DNA of 64,000 nt from JAAFHI01 sp039793685. GTDB lineage: Bacteria > Acidobacteriota > Blastocatellia > Chloracidobacteriales > Chloracidobacteriaceae. A program made the translations under genes and the position numbers. Where the stretch lies: the NCBI GenBank assembly GCA_039793685.1, contig JBDRAL010000124.1, forward strand, positions 1 through 64,000, in the 5' to 3' direction. This document shows positions 9,427 to 18,493 of this stretch, one piece after another (position 1 is the first letter of the stretch; each line of letters opens with the position of its first letter). The notes below the pieces were generated by a model that saw only the letters and a list, made by a program, of their open reading frames with translations, did not search any database and was not told the origin of the DNA.

Positions 9427-10334
9427 TACACGCTCCTGCGGCGCTGGAGGAGTTTGGCGGTGGCCATCAAGACCGCGGCGGTGATTCCGATGCCGGCCAG
9501 CGCGGCCGCGGCTCGCCGGACCCAGCTCCCGGAAAGGAACCGGGCTTCGTAGTCGGCCAGCGGCGTTTCCCACAACACTCGCGCCCGATGAGCGATGCCG
9601 AGATTCTCGGCGAGCCGCTCCAGTCCGTCCGGCGCCGCGGAAGCCACCGCCACGCCTACCACCGCCAGCACCAGCGAAGCAGCCAGAAACCATTTCGTCA
9701 CCGCAGGCCGGGGCGTCTGCATGCGGCGAATCCAGCCGGGATGCAACCGGTCGACTGACTCGACCACCACAAAGGTGATGAGCGCCTCGGCCAGCGCGTT
9801 CAGGGCGAACAGACCCCAAGCCAGGGGGAGCACGGCGCCGGGCATGGGTAACCCAGACAGCCGGAGCTCCGCCAGCGCCAGGGACGCGCTCACGATGACC
9901 GACAAAAAGCCGCCCACAGCCACGGCAAGCGCGGGCCGGGAGCCGCGCCCCCAAGCCCAGTAAGGCAGATAGCCGGCGGCCGCTCCCGCCAGCGCCATAT
10001 TGAAGACGTTGGCTCCCAGCGCCAGCACGCCCCCGTCCTGAAACACTACCGCCTGCACGGTCAGGATTGCCGTCATGACCACGGCGGCCGCAGCCGGCCC
10101 CAGCGTGCACGCCAGAAGCGCAGCACCGAACAGGTGCCCCGAGGTGCCCGGCGCAAGCGGAAAGTTGATCATCTGCGCGCCGAATACAAATGCTCCCATC
10201 ACTCCGAGCAGGGGCACGCTGCTTTCCTGGACCTCGCGTTGCGCTCTTCGCGCTGCGACGCCTACCAGCGGCACACTCACCGCCGCAAGGCCGGCCCAGA
10301 CAGGGACGGAAAGAAAGCCGTCGGGAATATGCAT
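9426..10334 (-). CDS. cbiM: Cobalt/nickel substrate-binding protein CbiM fused to CbiN-like (PDGLE) domain
   Basis: 302-residue membrane protein. The mature N terminus MHIPDGFL is the family hallmark: the free amino group and His2 coordinate the metal ion. The CbiM domain spans about residues 1-205 with multiple transmembrane helices. A C-terminal PDGLE-type segment (APDGLERLAENLG) followed by a last helix corresponds to CbiN, so M and N are fused and no separate cbiN is needed. First gene of a cbiMN-Q-O operon. The ATG is chosen by the invariant N terminus. No cobalamin riboswitch consensus was recognised in the 112 bp upstream. Whether Co or Ni is carried cannot be told from sequence. Confidence 0.94.
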   Translation of the reverse strand: MHIPDGFLSVPVWAGLAAVSVPLVGVAARRAQREVQESSVPLLGVMGAFVFGAQMINFPLAPGTSGHLFGAALLACTLGPAAAAVVMTAILTVQAVVFQDGGVLALGANVFNMALAGAAAGYLPYWAWGRGSRPALAVAVGGFLSVIVSASLALAELRLSGLPMPGAVLPLAWGLFALNALAEALITFVVVESVDRLHPGWIRRMQTPRPAVTKWFLAASLVLAVVGVAVASAAPDGLERLAENLGIAHRARVLWETPLADYEARFLSGSWVRRAAAALAGIGITAAVLMATAKLLQRRRSV

Positions 10335-10446
10335 GATGTGCCGATCCCTTACGGTAGCACGAAATTTGTCTGCGTGGCACGCCCCTGCCGCCCCTCGCGC
10401 CCTCCCTGCCGCGGCTTTGTAACGTATACTGTTTCGAGCCCCCCGC

Positions 10447-12267
10447 ATGACGCTCCTCCCATCGCCAACGGGTCTGAAATCTCCGTTCGCCCGCCGGTCC
10501 GCTTGGATCATCGTCGCCGCTCACGCAACCCTGCTCCTCCTGATGACCCGTGATTATTTCGCTGACAACGACCTCGGCTACCACATCTCTCTGGCCCGCC
10601 AGTACGCCGAGCACGGCACTTATTTCTGGGACCGCCTGAACTGGGCCCCCACCGGCCGCCCGAACCTCCAAGGACCGCTGCTACATTTCGCCGTCGGCGT
10701 ACTCGGTCGGATCCTTGGCGGAGCCGGCGACGACTACGTCTTCGCATTCTCGGTCTTGGCGGTCCTTCAATGGGCGGCGGCGATGTTCACGGCCATCTGG
10801 TTCGCGCGCCGCTATGGGGGCGACCGCGCCGCACTAATCGCCGCCGCGCTGCTGTCCGGAAGCGTATACGCTGCCGGTGCGTTTTTCGCGGGCGTTCCGT
10901 CCGGGTGGATTTTCATCCTTACTCCCTGGGCCATCCATTGCTTCCTGAAGCAACGCTATACCGCTTCCGCACTCTGCACCGCCGCCGCGATGTACGTCCA
11001 CCTGGGCGGCGCCTCCACCGCCCCCTTCGGAGTATTCCTCGCGGCAGTCTTCACCCGCCGCTGGAAAGAACTTCTCAGGGTGGGTCTCATCACGGCGGTT
11101 CTGACCTCCCCCTATCTCGTGCACTTCCTCCTGCACCTGGACTGGTACACCGGCCGGCGCGGCCATGTCGCCGGTTCGATCGCGACCTTGATCTATCTGC
11201 TGGCGGCGGCGGGGCTCGTGTGGCTATTGCGCCGGCCGCGGGAAAATCTCTTCCTGCTGGTCTGGGCCGTGGCGCCGCTCGCCTGGCTCTACCAGGACTC
11301 ACTGCGGTTCTTCCTCCAGTCCACGATCGCTGCCTCCGCCATCGCCGGCATCTTCGTCACGGACGTGCTCGGCCGCCTCGGCCGGCCCCGCTTGCAGGCG
11401 GCGGTCACGGCCGCCCTGGTTCTCGTGGCCACCGTATTCCCGCTCTCGATCCCGTCCCTGCCGGTTGAGTTTGCCTGGGCGGCAGGCCGCGGCTTCCCGC
11501 GCGAGCTCGATTGGAATGAGGCCCGCACTCTCGCCCGCGTCCTCGAGCAGGCCGGACTGGCAGACCGCATCGTGAACTCCTATTACGATTCCCTCAGCGC
11601 AGCCATGGCGGTCTACAGGCCGCTGCGCCAGGAGTTCGGCCACTGGGGCGAAGTTCGCCCGGCGGTCAACCCGGCCCGCGACCTCTCGGCTGCGGAAAAG
11701 GTCTATGTCCTGCCTCTGCCCCCGAACGACGAGGTCTTGCGCCGCCTCGAGCAGACCGGCTGGATGGCGGTTCACGGCGGCAGTGATCAAACCACCATCG
11801 CCACCCTCACGGCTGCTGCGCCCCTCGAAGAAGCCGCCGCCATCACCGCCGGAATCCTCTCCGAGGAAGCTGAATGGCTGGCCCGCAACGCCGTCAATAA
11901 CCGCATGCCGCCCCCGGCGGACTTGTTCGACTTCAACCGCATTGTCCAGCGTCGCCGCCGCATGGCCCTCCAACGCGCCCGCGCGGGCCGGATTCAGGCG
12001 GCTTTGCTTGTTTACGCCTTTGCCATGGAGCGCGCCGACCGCGACCGGGCCCGTGGCGTCCGCAATGCTGCCCGCGCCTGGGGCGCCATCGCAAACTTCA
12101 TTGGAGATGAAACCGCCATCGATTACATCGGCGACGCCCGCTTTGAACGCTTTCGCCACAATGTCTCTGAATGGGCCCGGACTGTGTCGGCGTTGCGCGA
12201 CCAGCCCCTGGGCACGCCTGAAATCGATCGTTTGACCGGCCGCCTCTTCGACGATTTCTTTCGCTAG
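10447..12267 (+). CDS. Large polytopic membrane protein, function unknown
   Basis: 606 residues. The first ~340 contain roughly nine or ten hydrophobic helices. An early luminal/periplasmic loop has acidic residues (YFADNDLGYH), reminiscent of the Asp-containing first loop of GT-C glycosyltransferases (PMT/ArnT type), but I cannot confirm that. The C-terminal ~260 residues are soluble and partly helical, rich in Arg and Ala. It is divergent from cbiM, with a 112-bp spacer. A role in glycosyl transfer from lipid-linked donors is possible and is inference only. Confidence 0.72.
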   Translation: MTLLPSPTGLKSPFARRSAWIIVAAHATLLLLMTRDYFADNDLGYHISLARQYAEHGTYFWDRLNWAPTGRPNLQGPLLHFAVGVLGRILGGAGDDYVFAFSVLAVLQWAAAMFTAIWFARRYGGDRAALIAAALLSGSVYAAGAFFAGVPSGWIFILTPWAIHCFLKQRYTASALCTAAAMYVHLGGASTAPFGVFLAAVFTRRWKELLRVGLITAVLTSPYLVHFLLHLDWYTGRRGHVAGSIATLIYLLAAAGLVWLLRRPRENLFLLVWAVAPLAWLYQDSLRFFLQSTIAASAIAGIFVTDVLGRLGRPRLQAAVTAALVLVATVFPLSIPSLPVEFAWAAGRGFPRELDWNEARTLARVLEQAGLADRIVNSYYDSLSAAMAVYRPLRQEFGHWGEVRPAVNPARDLSAAEKVYVLPLPPNDEVLRRLEQTGWMAVHGGSDQTTIATLTAAAPLEEAAAITAGILSEEAEWLARNAVNNRMPPPADLFDFNRIVQRRRRMALQRARAGRIQAALLVYAFAMERADRDRARGVRNAARAWGAIANFIGDETAIDYIGDARFERFRHNVSEWARTVSALRDQPLGTPEIDRLTGRLFDDFFR

Positions 12268-12347
12268 CCGCCCTACCCGGCACAATCGCCCTCGGTGACC
12301 TGACACGCCCCCGTCGCCCGCATTCCCCCCTGGCGAATAATATCCCT

Positions 12348-13361
12348 GTGACGCTCGCTCCCGGCAAACTGCCCGCCGGGCTCCTCGCCCGGCTCCTTTC
12401 TGTAGTTGCCCGCGGCGATCCCTCCGTGGTCGTGGGTCCCGGAATCGGCGAGGACGCTGCCGTGATCGATCTCGGCGGGCCCGAGCTGCTGGTGGCCAAA
12501 ACCGATCCCATCACCTTTGCCCGCCAGGACGCCCCGCGCTACCTGCTGGCCGTAAACAGCAACGACCTGGCGACGGTCGGAGCCGAACCACGCTGGCTGC
12601 TGGTGACGGCGCTGCTGCCGGACGGCACGCCCCAGGAGGCCGTCGAGAGGCTGTTTGCCCAACTCCGCAGCGCGTGTGAGGAGATCCACGTCACGTTGGT
12701 GGGCGGCCACACTGAAATCACCCCCGATCTCGACCGGCCGGTGCTTGTGGGCTGCCTGCTCGGCACCGTGCCGCGCGAAAGCATGCTGCGCACGGCGGGC
12801 GCCCGAGCGGGTGACGCCATCCTGCTGGCAGGCGCGATCGCCATCGAGGGTACGGCGCTGCTGGCGCGGGAACACGCCAAGGCGCTGCTGGCTCGCGGCG
12901 TGGATGCGGAATCGGTGGCCCGCGCAGCCTCGCTGCTCGATCGCCCCGGCATCTCTGTCCTCCAGGCGGCGCGTGCAGCCCGTTCCGTCGCCCGGATCCA
13001 TGCCATGCACGACCCCACCGAAGGCGGCCTCGCCACCGCCCTGCACGAGATGGCGGATGCGGCCGGCATCGGCCTGCGGGTCCGCCGGGAGGCCATTCCG
13101 GTCCTCGCCGCCTGCCGGCAATTCTGCGAAGTGCTGGGCCTCGATCCCCTCGGCCTGCTGGCTTCCGGGTCGTTGCTGATCGCCGTGGACCCGGCCGATG
13201 CGGGGGCCGTGCTCAACCGGCTCCGGGCCGCGCACATTCCGGCCGCCCACATCGCAGACGCCGTCGAGGCGGCGGCCGGCCGCACCCTGATCGGCCCAGG
13301 CGGCGCTGTGCCGCTCCCCCGTTTCGACCGCGACGAACTGGTGCGGTTTTTGGCAACGTAA
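12348..13361 (+). CDS. AIR synthase-related protein, HypE-like but without the C-terminal cysteine
   Basis: 337 residues with the PurM/ThiL/HypE ATP-binding fold. Seen are GIGEDAAVID (32-41), KTDPI (51-55), NSNDLATVGAEP (70-81), a GGHTEITPDL segment and the very HypE-like MHDPTEGG (220-227). HypE proteins end in a conserved Pro-Arg-Ile-Cys that carries the thiocyanate; this one ends DELVRFLAT with no cysteine, and no other hyp genes are nearby. It is therefore probably a HypE-like kinase or cyclase of unknown substrate, not a hydrogenase maturation factor. Start is a GTG at 12348. The aldo/keto reductase gene follows after 15 bp. Confidence 0.85.
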   Translation: MTLAPGKLPAGLLARLLSVVARGDPSVVVGPGIGEDAAVIDLGGPELLVAKTDPITFARQDAPRYLLAVNSNDLATVGAEPRWLLVTALLPDGTPQEAVERLFAQLRSACEEIHVTLVGGHTEITPDLDRPVLVGCLLGTVPRESMLRTAGARAGDAILLAGAIAIEGTALLAREHAKALLARGVDAESVARAASLLDRPGISVLQAARAARSVARIHAMHDPTEGGLATALHEMADAAGIGLRVRREAIPVLAACRQFCEVLGLDPLGLLASGSLLIAVDPADAGAVLNRLRAAHIPAAHIADAVEAAAGRTLIGPGGAVPLPRFDRDELVRFLAT

Positions 13362-13376
13362 GAGGAGGACTCCCAA

Positions 13377-14381
13377 ATGAAATGCCTGCCAAAGCGTCAA
13401 CTGGGAAAAAGCGGACTGGAGGTTTCCGCCATCGGTCTCGGCTGTATGGGCATGAGCTTCGGCTATGGTCCGCCCATGGACAAAAGCGAGGCGATCGCCC
13501 TGATCCGGGCGGCGGTGGAGCGTGGCGTCACCTTTTTCGATACGGCCGAAGTCTACGGCCCGTACGCCAACGAAGAACTGGTGGGCGAAGCCTTGGCCCC
13601 GTTCCGCGGCCAGGTCGTGATCGCCACCAAGTTCGGATTTAAGCTCGACCCGACAGGGCAGCGGACTTGGATCGGGCTGGACAGCCGGCCCGAGCACATC
13701 CGCCAGGTCGCCGACGGCTGCCTCCGGCGCCTCAGAGTGGAGGCCATCGATCTGTTCTACCAGCACCGCGTGGACCCGGAAGTCCCCATCGAAGACGTCG
13801 CCGGGGCGGTAAGCGATCTGATCCGGCAAGGAAAGGTCAGGCACTTCGGGCTTTCGGAGGCGGGCGTGCAAACCATCCGCCGTGCCCACGCGGTCCAGCC
13901 CGTCACCGCCGTGCAGAGCGAATACTCGCTGTGGTGGCGGCGTCCGGAGGCCGAAGTGCTGCCCGTGCTGGAGGAACTTGGGATCGGTTTCGTGGCTTAC
14001 AGCCCCCTCGGCAAAGGATTCCTCACCGGCAGCATCGATGAGCACACCACGTTCGACAAATCCGACTTCCGCAACATCGTTCCGCGCTTCACGGCCGAAG
14101 CGCGCAAAGCCAATCAGGCGCTCGTGGACCTGCTGCGCGCCGTCGCCGCGCGAAAGCAGGCCACGCCGGCCCAGGTCGCACTCGCATGGTTGCTGGCCCG
14201 CAAACCCTGGATCGTCCCGATCCCGGGCACCCGGAAGCTGGAGCGCCTCGAAGAGAACCTCGGCGCAGCGGCCCTCGAGCTGACGCCGGAGGATGTGGGC
14301 GAAATCGAAGAGGCTGCCTCGAAGATCCCGGTCCAAGGGGACCGGTATCCGGAAGAGCTGGAGCGCATGACCTACCGGTGA
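13377..14381 (+). CDS. Aldo/keto reductase
   Basis: 334-residue cytoplasmic NADP(H)-dependent oxidoreductase of the YhdN/IolS-like group. The catalytic tetrad is visible: Asp55 and Tyr60 (FFDTAEVYGP), Lys85 (ATKFGF) and His130 (LFYQHRVD). The C-terminal cofactor site includes PIPGTRKLERLEENLGA. A strong AGAGGAGG ribosome-binding site precedes the ATG. It follows the HypE-like gene closely and may be co-transcribed. Substrate cannot be deduced. Confidence 0.93.
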   Translation: MKCLPKRQLGKSGLEVSAIGLGCMGMSFGYGPPMDKSEAIALIRAAVERGVTFFDTAEVYGPYANEELVGEALAPFRGQVVIATKFGFKLDPTGQRTWIGLDSRPEHIRQVADGCLRRLRVEAIDLFYQHRVDPEVPIEDVAGAVSDLIRQGKVRHFGLSEAGVQTIRRAHAVQPVTAVQSEYSLWWRRPEAEVLPVLEELGIGFVAYSPLGKGFLTGSIDEHTTFDKSDFRNIVPRFTAEARKANQALVDLLRAVAARKQATPAQVALAWLLARKPWIVPIPGTRKLERLEENLGAAALELTPEDVGEIEEAASKIPVQGDRYPEELERMTYR

Positions 14382-14453
14382 AGCGTCGTCCGCAGGGGTT
14401 AGGGAGCACGCGGACACTCACCGCAAAAGGATCGCTGCTATACTCGTGATTCC

Positions 14454-16409
14454 GTGTTTCACCGCATCGAGAAACAACTGGCGCGGAGTGTCTCCGCACA
14501 CCTGAAAGAGCGCCACGGGCTGGAGCTTCCGATCGTAGTGGAGCAGCCCCGGCAGGCCGCCTTCGGCGAGGTGGCCCTGCCGATAGCTTTCCACCTGGCC
14601 CGCCAGTGGCGCAAAGCGCCGGGCGCCATCGCCGCGGAACTGGCCCGGGAGCTTCCCTCTGTGCCCGGCGTGGCGCGGTACGAGCCGGCGGGCAACGGCT
14701 ACATCAACGTGCGCTTCGATCGCGGCTGGTACGGACGCGCCCTCGTGGCCGGTCTCCCGGCGGCGCAGGAAACCGAGGCGGCGGGGGGCAAGATCATCGT
14801 CGAGCACACCAATATCAACCCCAACAAGGCGGCGCACATCGGTCACCTGCGCAACGCCGTGCTCGGGGATACCTTCGTGCGGATGCTGCGCGCGCTCGGC
14901 CGCCGGGTGGAAGTGCAGAACTATATTGACAACACCGGCGTGCAGGTCGCCGACGTCGTGGCCGCACTCCACTTCCTGGAGCAGAAGACGCCGGAACAGG
15001 TGGCCGCGCTCATTGCCGCCACGGACCGCTTCGACTACTACTGCTGGGACCTGTACGCCCGCATCTCCGCCCACTTCCAGGGCAACCCCGAGGCGCTCAG
15101 GTGGCGCCAGCAAACGCTGCATGCCATCGAAGCCGGCCAGGGAGTGCTGGCGGAACTGGGCCATCTGGTGGCGGATGCCGTCATGCACGCTCACCTGCGC
15201 ACCATGCTCCGCCTGGGCATCGAATACGACGTGCTGCCGCGCGAAAGCGAGATCCTGCACCTCAAATTCTGGGCCACCGCCTTTGAACTGCTCAAGCAAC
15301 GGGGCGCCATCGTCTTTGAGACCGAGGGCAGGAACGCAGGCTGCTGGGTCATGCCCGCGGCCGCGTTTTCGCAAGCCGCCGGGGAAGACGAGGGCAAGAT
15401 CATCGTCCGCTCGGACGGTACGGTGACCTACGTCGGCAAGGACATCGCCTATCAGCTTTGGAAGTTCGGGCTTCTCGGAAAGGATTTTTACTACCGCCCG
15501 CTGCTGACCTATCCGGACGGCCGCAAACTTTGGGTCACCAGCGACCGGCCGTCGGAGGAGCCTGCGCCCTCCTTCGGCCGGGGCGAATGGGTCTATAACG
15601 TCATCGACTCGCGCCAGTCGTATCTGCAGGAGGTCGTGGCGGCCGGCCTGCGCGCCCTGGGATTCGAAGAGCAGGCCCGGCGGTCCGTGCACTTCGCCTA
15701 TGAAATCGTGGCGCTGTCGCCCCGCACCTGCGCCGAACTGGGGATCCCGCTGTCGGAAGAAGATCGGAAGCGGGCGTACGTGGAGGTCTCCGGCCGCAAA
15801 GGCCTGGGCGTCAAAGCCGACGATCTCATCGACAAACTCATCGAGCGCGCACGCTGCGAGGTGGATCAGCGGCACCCCGAGGCGCCGGCCGAAGAGCGGG
15901 CGCGCGTGGCCGAACAGATCGCAGTCGGGGCGCTGCGGTATTTCATGCTGAAGTATACCCGTACTTCCGTCATCGCCTTCGATCTCCAGGAGGCCCTCAG
16001 TTTCGAGGGGGAGACCGGACCGTACGTGCAGTACGCCGCCGTGCGCGCGCGCAACATCCTCCGAAAGCTGGAAAGCCGCGGCGAGCGCCTCCCGGATTTT
16101 GCCGCCGTCCTGGATGAAGCCTCGATGGCCCGCCAGCTTGCCGAAGAGGACTTCTGGCAGCTCGTGCTCACCATCTCCAAAGCCGATAGCGCTCTGGAGC
16201 GGGCGGTGGAATCCGGTGAGCCGGCGCACGTGGCCAAGTACGCCTTCCAGTTGGCGCAGGCGTTCAACAATTTCTACCACGAGTACTCCGTGCTGCACGA
16301 GCCTGACGCCGAACGCCGCACCTTCCTGCTCTGGCTCACCGACTACTTCCGCTCCCAACTGGCGCGCACGCTGGACATCCTGGGCATCCCGGTGCCGGAG
16401 TATATGTAA
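14454..16409 (+). CDS. argS: Arginyl-tRNA synthetase
   Basis: Class I synthetase charging tRNA-Arg, 651 residues, GTG start. It has the N-terminal additional domain (about 1-105), the HIGH motif His128-Gly131 in AHIGHLRNAVLGD, the Rossmann core, a region SGRKGLGVKADDL at the place of the KMSKS loop (many ArgRS lack canonical KMSK), and a C-terminal DALR anticodon-binding domain (EETGPYVQYAA equivalent onward). The order of motifs and length fit ArgS. It is preceded by a -10-like TATACT 19 bp upstream without a clear -35. Confidence 0.96.
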   Translation: MFHRIEKQLARSVSAHLKERHGLELPIVVEQPRQAAFGEVALPIAFHLARQWRKAPGAIAAELARELPSVPGVARYEPAGNGYINVRFDRGWYGRALVAGLPAAQETEAAGGKIIVEHTNINPNKAAHIGHLRNAVLGDTFVRMLRALGRRVEVQNYIDNTGVQVADVVAALHFLEQKTPEQVAALIAATDRFDYYCWDLYARISAHFQGNPEALRWRQQTLHAIEAGQGVLAELGHLVADAVMHAHLRTMLRLGIEYDVLPRESEILHLKFWATAFELLKQRGAIVFETEGRNAGCWVMPAAAFSQAAGEDEGKIIVRSDGTVTYVGKDIAYQLWKFGLLGKDFYYRPLLTYPDGRKLWVTSDRPSEEPAPSFGRGEWVYNVIDSRQSYLQEVVAAGLRALGFEEQARRSVHFAYEIVALSPRTCAELGIPLSEEDRKRAYVEVSGRKGLGVKADDLIDKLIERARCEVDQRHPEAPAEERARVAEQIAVGALRYFMLKYTRTSVIAFDLQEALSFEGETGPYVQYAAVRARNILRKLESRGERLPDFAAVLDEASMARQLAEEDFWQLVLTISKADSALERAVESGEPAHVAKYAFQLAQAFNNFYHEYSVLHEPDAERRTFLLWLTDYFRSQLARTLDILGIPVPEYM

Positions 16410-16484
16410 GCCGGGCGAGGCGGATCCGGGTTTGTAGTATGCTGGGGGAGGAAATCCCCGAAAACGGAGCCGGAGATCTCGAAT

Positions 16485-17657
16485 ATGGTCAGAACTCGAG
16501 CAACACGGAGCTTTCTGTCAGCGGCGCTGCCCGCCGTTGCGCTGTTCGCCACGCTCTATTCCGGGAGCGCCAGAGCGCAGGTTTCCCAGCTCGAAGGCAA
16601 AGTCATCGGTGAAGACGGGGCGCCGCTGCAAAACGCGATCATCAAGATCGAACGCAAAGATATCCGGGGCAATTACAAGACCAAGTCCAACAAGAAGGGC
16701 GAGTACATCCACGCCGGTCTGCCCCTCGGTGTCTACCGGGTCGTGCTGGAAGTCAACGGACGGGACGTGGATGCGGTGGACAATGTGCGCACGCGCCTGG
16801 GCGAACCGGTGACCATTAACTTCAACCTGAAGGAACTCAAGGAGCGCCAGCAAGCTTTGGCGCGGGCGGCCGAAGCCGGTACGCTGACCCAGGAGCAGGC
16901 GCGCGAACTCAGCCCCGAGCAGAAAGCGGCTTTGGAGCGCGCCATGAAGGAACGCCAGGCGCAACTGGCGCGCAACAAGGCGCTGAATGACGCCTTCAAC
17001 GCGGGCATGGCGGCACTCCAGGTCAAACAGTGGCAGCAGGCGGTGGACTCGTTCGTGAAAGCCGCGGAAATCGATCCCAAACAGCACGTCGTGTGGGCCA
17101 ATCTCGCCGAAGCCTATGTCGGGCTGGCTGGCACCAAAACCGGCGCCGAAATGGAAGCAGTGATGCAGAAGGCCTTCGAAGCTTACCAGAAAGCAATGGA
17201 ACTGAACCCCAACGACGCCTCCTACCACAACAACTATGCGCTGGCGCTGGCCAAGGCGCGCAAGTTTGAAGAGGCCCAGGGGGAACTGCTCAAAGCGGCG
17301 CAACTGGACCCCTCGCGCGCCGGCCAGTTCTACTACAACCTGGGCGCCGTGCTGGTCAATATCGGACAGCTCGAGCCCGCCGGAGAGGCCTTCAAGAAGG
17401 CGATCGAAGCCGATCCCAACTACGCCAACGCCTATTATCAGTACGCGGTTTACTTGTTCGGCAAGGCCACGCTTGCGCCGGACGGACGCGTCGTGCCGCC
17501 GCCTGGGACCAAGGAAGCTCTGGAGAAGTATCTCCAGCTTGATCCGAACGGCGCCTTCGCCGAATCGGCCCGGGGCATGCTGGCCACCATCGAGCAAGCC
17601 ATTCAGACCCAATACGTGAACCCGGAAGCGCAAAAGAAGAAGACGAAGAAGAAATAG
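16485..17657 (+). CDS. Secreted protein with carboxypeptidase-regulatory-like and TPR domains
   Basis: 390 residues. A signal peptide (about 1-31, ending SARAQ) is followed by a carboxypeptidase-regulatory-like beta-sandwich (VSQLEGKVIGEDGAPLQNA to about 110), a charged linker and coiled region (110-165), and four or five TPR repeats (about 166-330). The tail is lysine-rich (KKKTKKK). This combination is common in Acidobacteriota and probably mediates periplasmic protein contacts. The start ATG has GGAGAT upstream. Function otherwise unknown. Confidence 0.82.
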   Translation: MVRTRATRSFLSAALPAVALFATLYSGSARAQVSQLEGKVIGEDGAPLQNAIIKIERKDIRGNYKTKSNKKGEYIHAGLPLGVYRVVLEVNGRDVDAVDNVRTRLGEPVTINFNLKELKERQQALARAAEAGTLTQEQARELSPEQKAALERAMKERQAQLARNKALNDAFNAGMAALQVKQWQQAVDSFVKAAEIDPKQHVVWANLAEAYVGLAGTKTGAEMEAVMQKAFEAYQKAMELNPNDASYHNNYALALAKARKFEEAQGELLKAAQLDPSRAGQFYYNLGAVLVNIGQLEPAGEAFKKAIEADPNYANAYYQYAVYLFGKATLAPDGRVVPPPGTKEALEKYLQLDPNGAFAESARGMLATIEQAIQTQYVNPEAQKKKTKKK

Positions 17658-17715
17658 CTCCGACCGCGCGCGGGCCTGCCCTGCGAGCGTGGGCGCCGGA
17701 GGAGGACGCCCGGCG

Positions 17716-17985
17716 ATGTTCATCCGAACCGTTGTTTACCTGCTCGTTGCCGTCCTGCTGATCACGCTCCTCCGGTACCTGATCGGAGCGATCGCCAGGA
17801 GCTTCGGGCAGTTGGCGGGTTTCAGAGACCACCCTGCGCGCCCAGGACCTCGCGCCGGCGGCGAACTGAAGCGAGATCCGGTCTGCGGCACCTACGTCGC
17901 GGCGGCAACGAGCGTCAAGAAAACCGTACGCGGCGAGGTGCTGCACTTCTGCTCGCCTGAGTGCCGGGACAAGTATCGCGGCTAG
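17716..17985 (+). CDS. Membrane-anchored YHS/TRASH-like small protein
   Basis: 89 residues. One N-terminal transmembrane helix (about 3-25) is followed by a flexible Pro/Arg linker and a YHS/TRASH-type metal-binding module: DPVCGTYV (Cys57), then HFCSPECRDKY with Cys79 and Cys83. Such modules bind zinc or copper. ATG 17716 was chosen because GGAGGA lies upstream and the upstream GTG would add only a Gly-rich stretch. It may sense or shuttle metal at the membrane; this is inference. Confidence 0.78.
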   Translation: MFIRTVVYLLVAVLLITLLRYLIGAIARSFGQLAGFRDHPARPGPRAGGELKRDPVCGTYVAAATSVKKTVRGEVLHFCSPECRDKYRG

Positions 17986-18009
17986 CCCGCGGGCTGTTGG
18001 TGGCGGCGC

Positions 18010-18465
18010 TTAGCCCGCCTTTTTGCTTGCGTCCGCCAGCATGCGCTCGAGTTGGCGCCGCAACTCCTTGGCGAGTCGCGGATCTTGCCCGCCGGTGGAG
18101 ATTGCGATCTGCAAGTTGGCTTTGCGCACGCGGGCCGGCACCAGAAAATCACACTCGGCGAGGCTGTCGGCGACGTTGACGGGGATCCCCAGCCGGCGGG
18201 CTTGCTCGGCCACGGCGTGATTGACGGCGCGATCGCCGGTTGCGGCAAACACGAGCGTCATGCCCCGCACGTCGGAGCGGCGAAATTTGCGGCGGCGCCA
18301 CACCAGCGGCAGCCCCGCCAAGGCCGGTTCTCCCCCGGGGTCCACCACCGTGACGCGTGCACCCGCCTCCAGCAGCCCGCGGATCTTACGCACTCCCACG
18401 CGCCCGCCGCCGACAACCAGCACGGGACGGCCCCGCAGATTCAAGAAAATCGGATACAGGCTCAC
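18010..18465 (-). CDS. Precorrin-2 dehydrogenase / siroheme synthase N-terminal domain
   Basis: 151-residue NAD-dependent enzyme of the Met8/CysG-N family, oxidising precorrin-2 to sirohydrochlorin for siroheme. The NAD-binding GGGRVG (19-24) and the NVADSLAECDFLVPA segment (97-111) with the catalytic Asp are present; the methyltransferase domain of CysG is absent, so it is the stand-alone form. The GTG at 18465 gives the classical SLYPIFLNL start; an upstream ATG at 18495 would overlap the divergent der start codon. Siroheme would support sulfite reduction, consistent with metY and cysM in this window. Confidence 0.85.
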   Translation of the reverse strand: MSLYPIFLNLRGRPVLVVGGGRVGVRKIRGLLEAGARVTVVDPGGEPALAGLPLVWRRRKFRRSDVRGMTLVFAATGDRAVNHAVAEQARRLGIPVNVADSLAECDFLVPARVRKANLQIAISTGGQDPRLAKELRRQLERMLADASKKAG

Positions 18466-18493
18466 GGCGACCCTGATGCTATCATGAAGGCGC

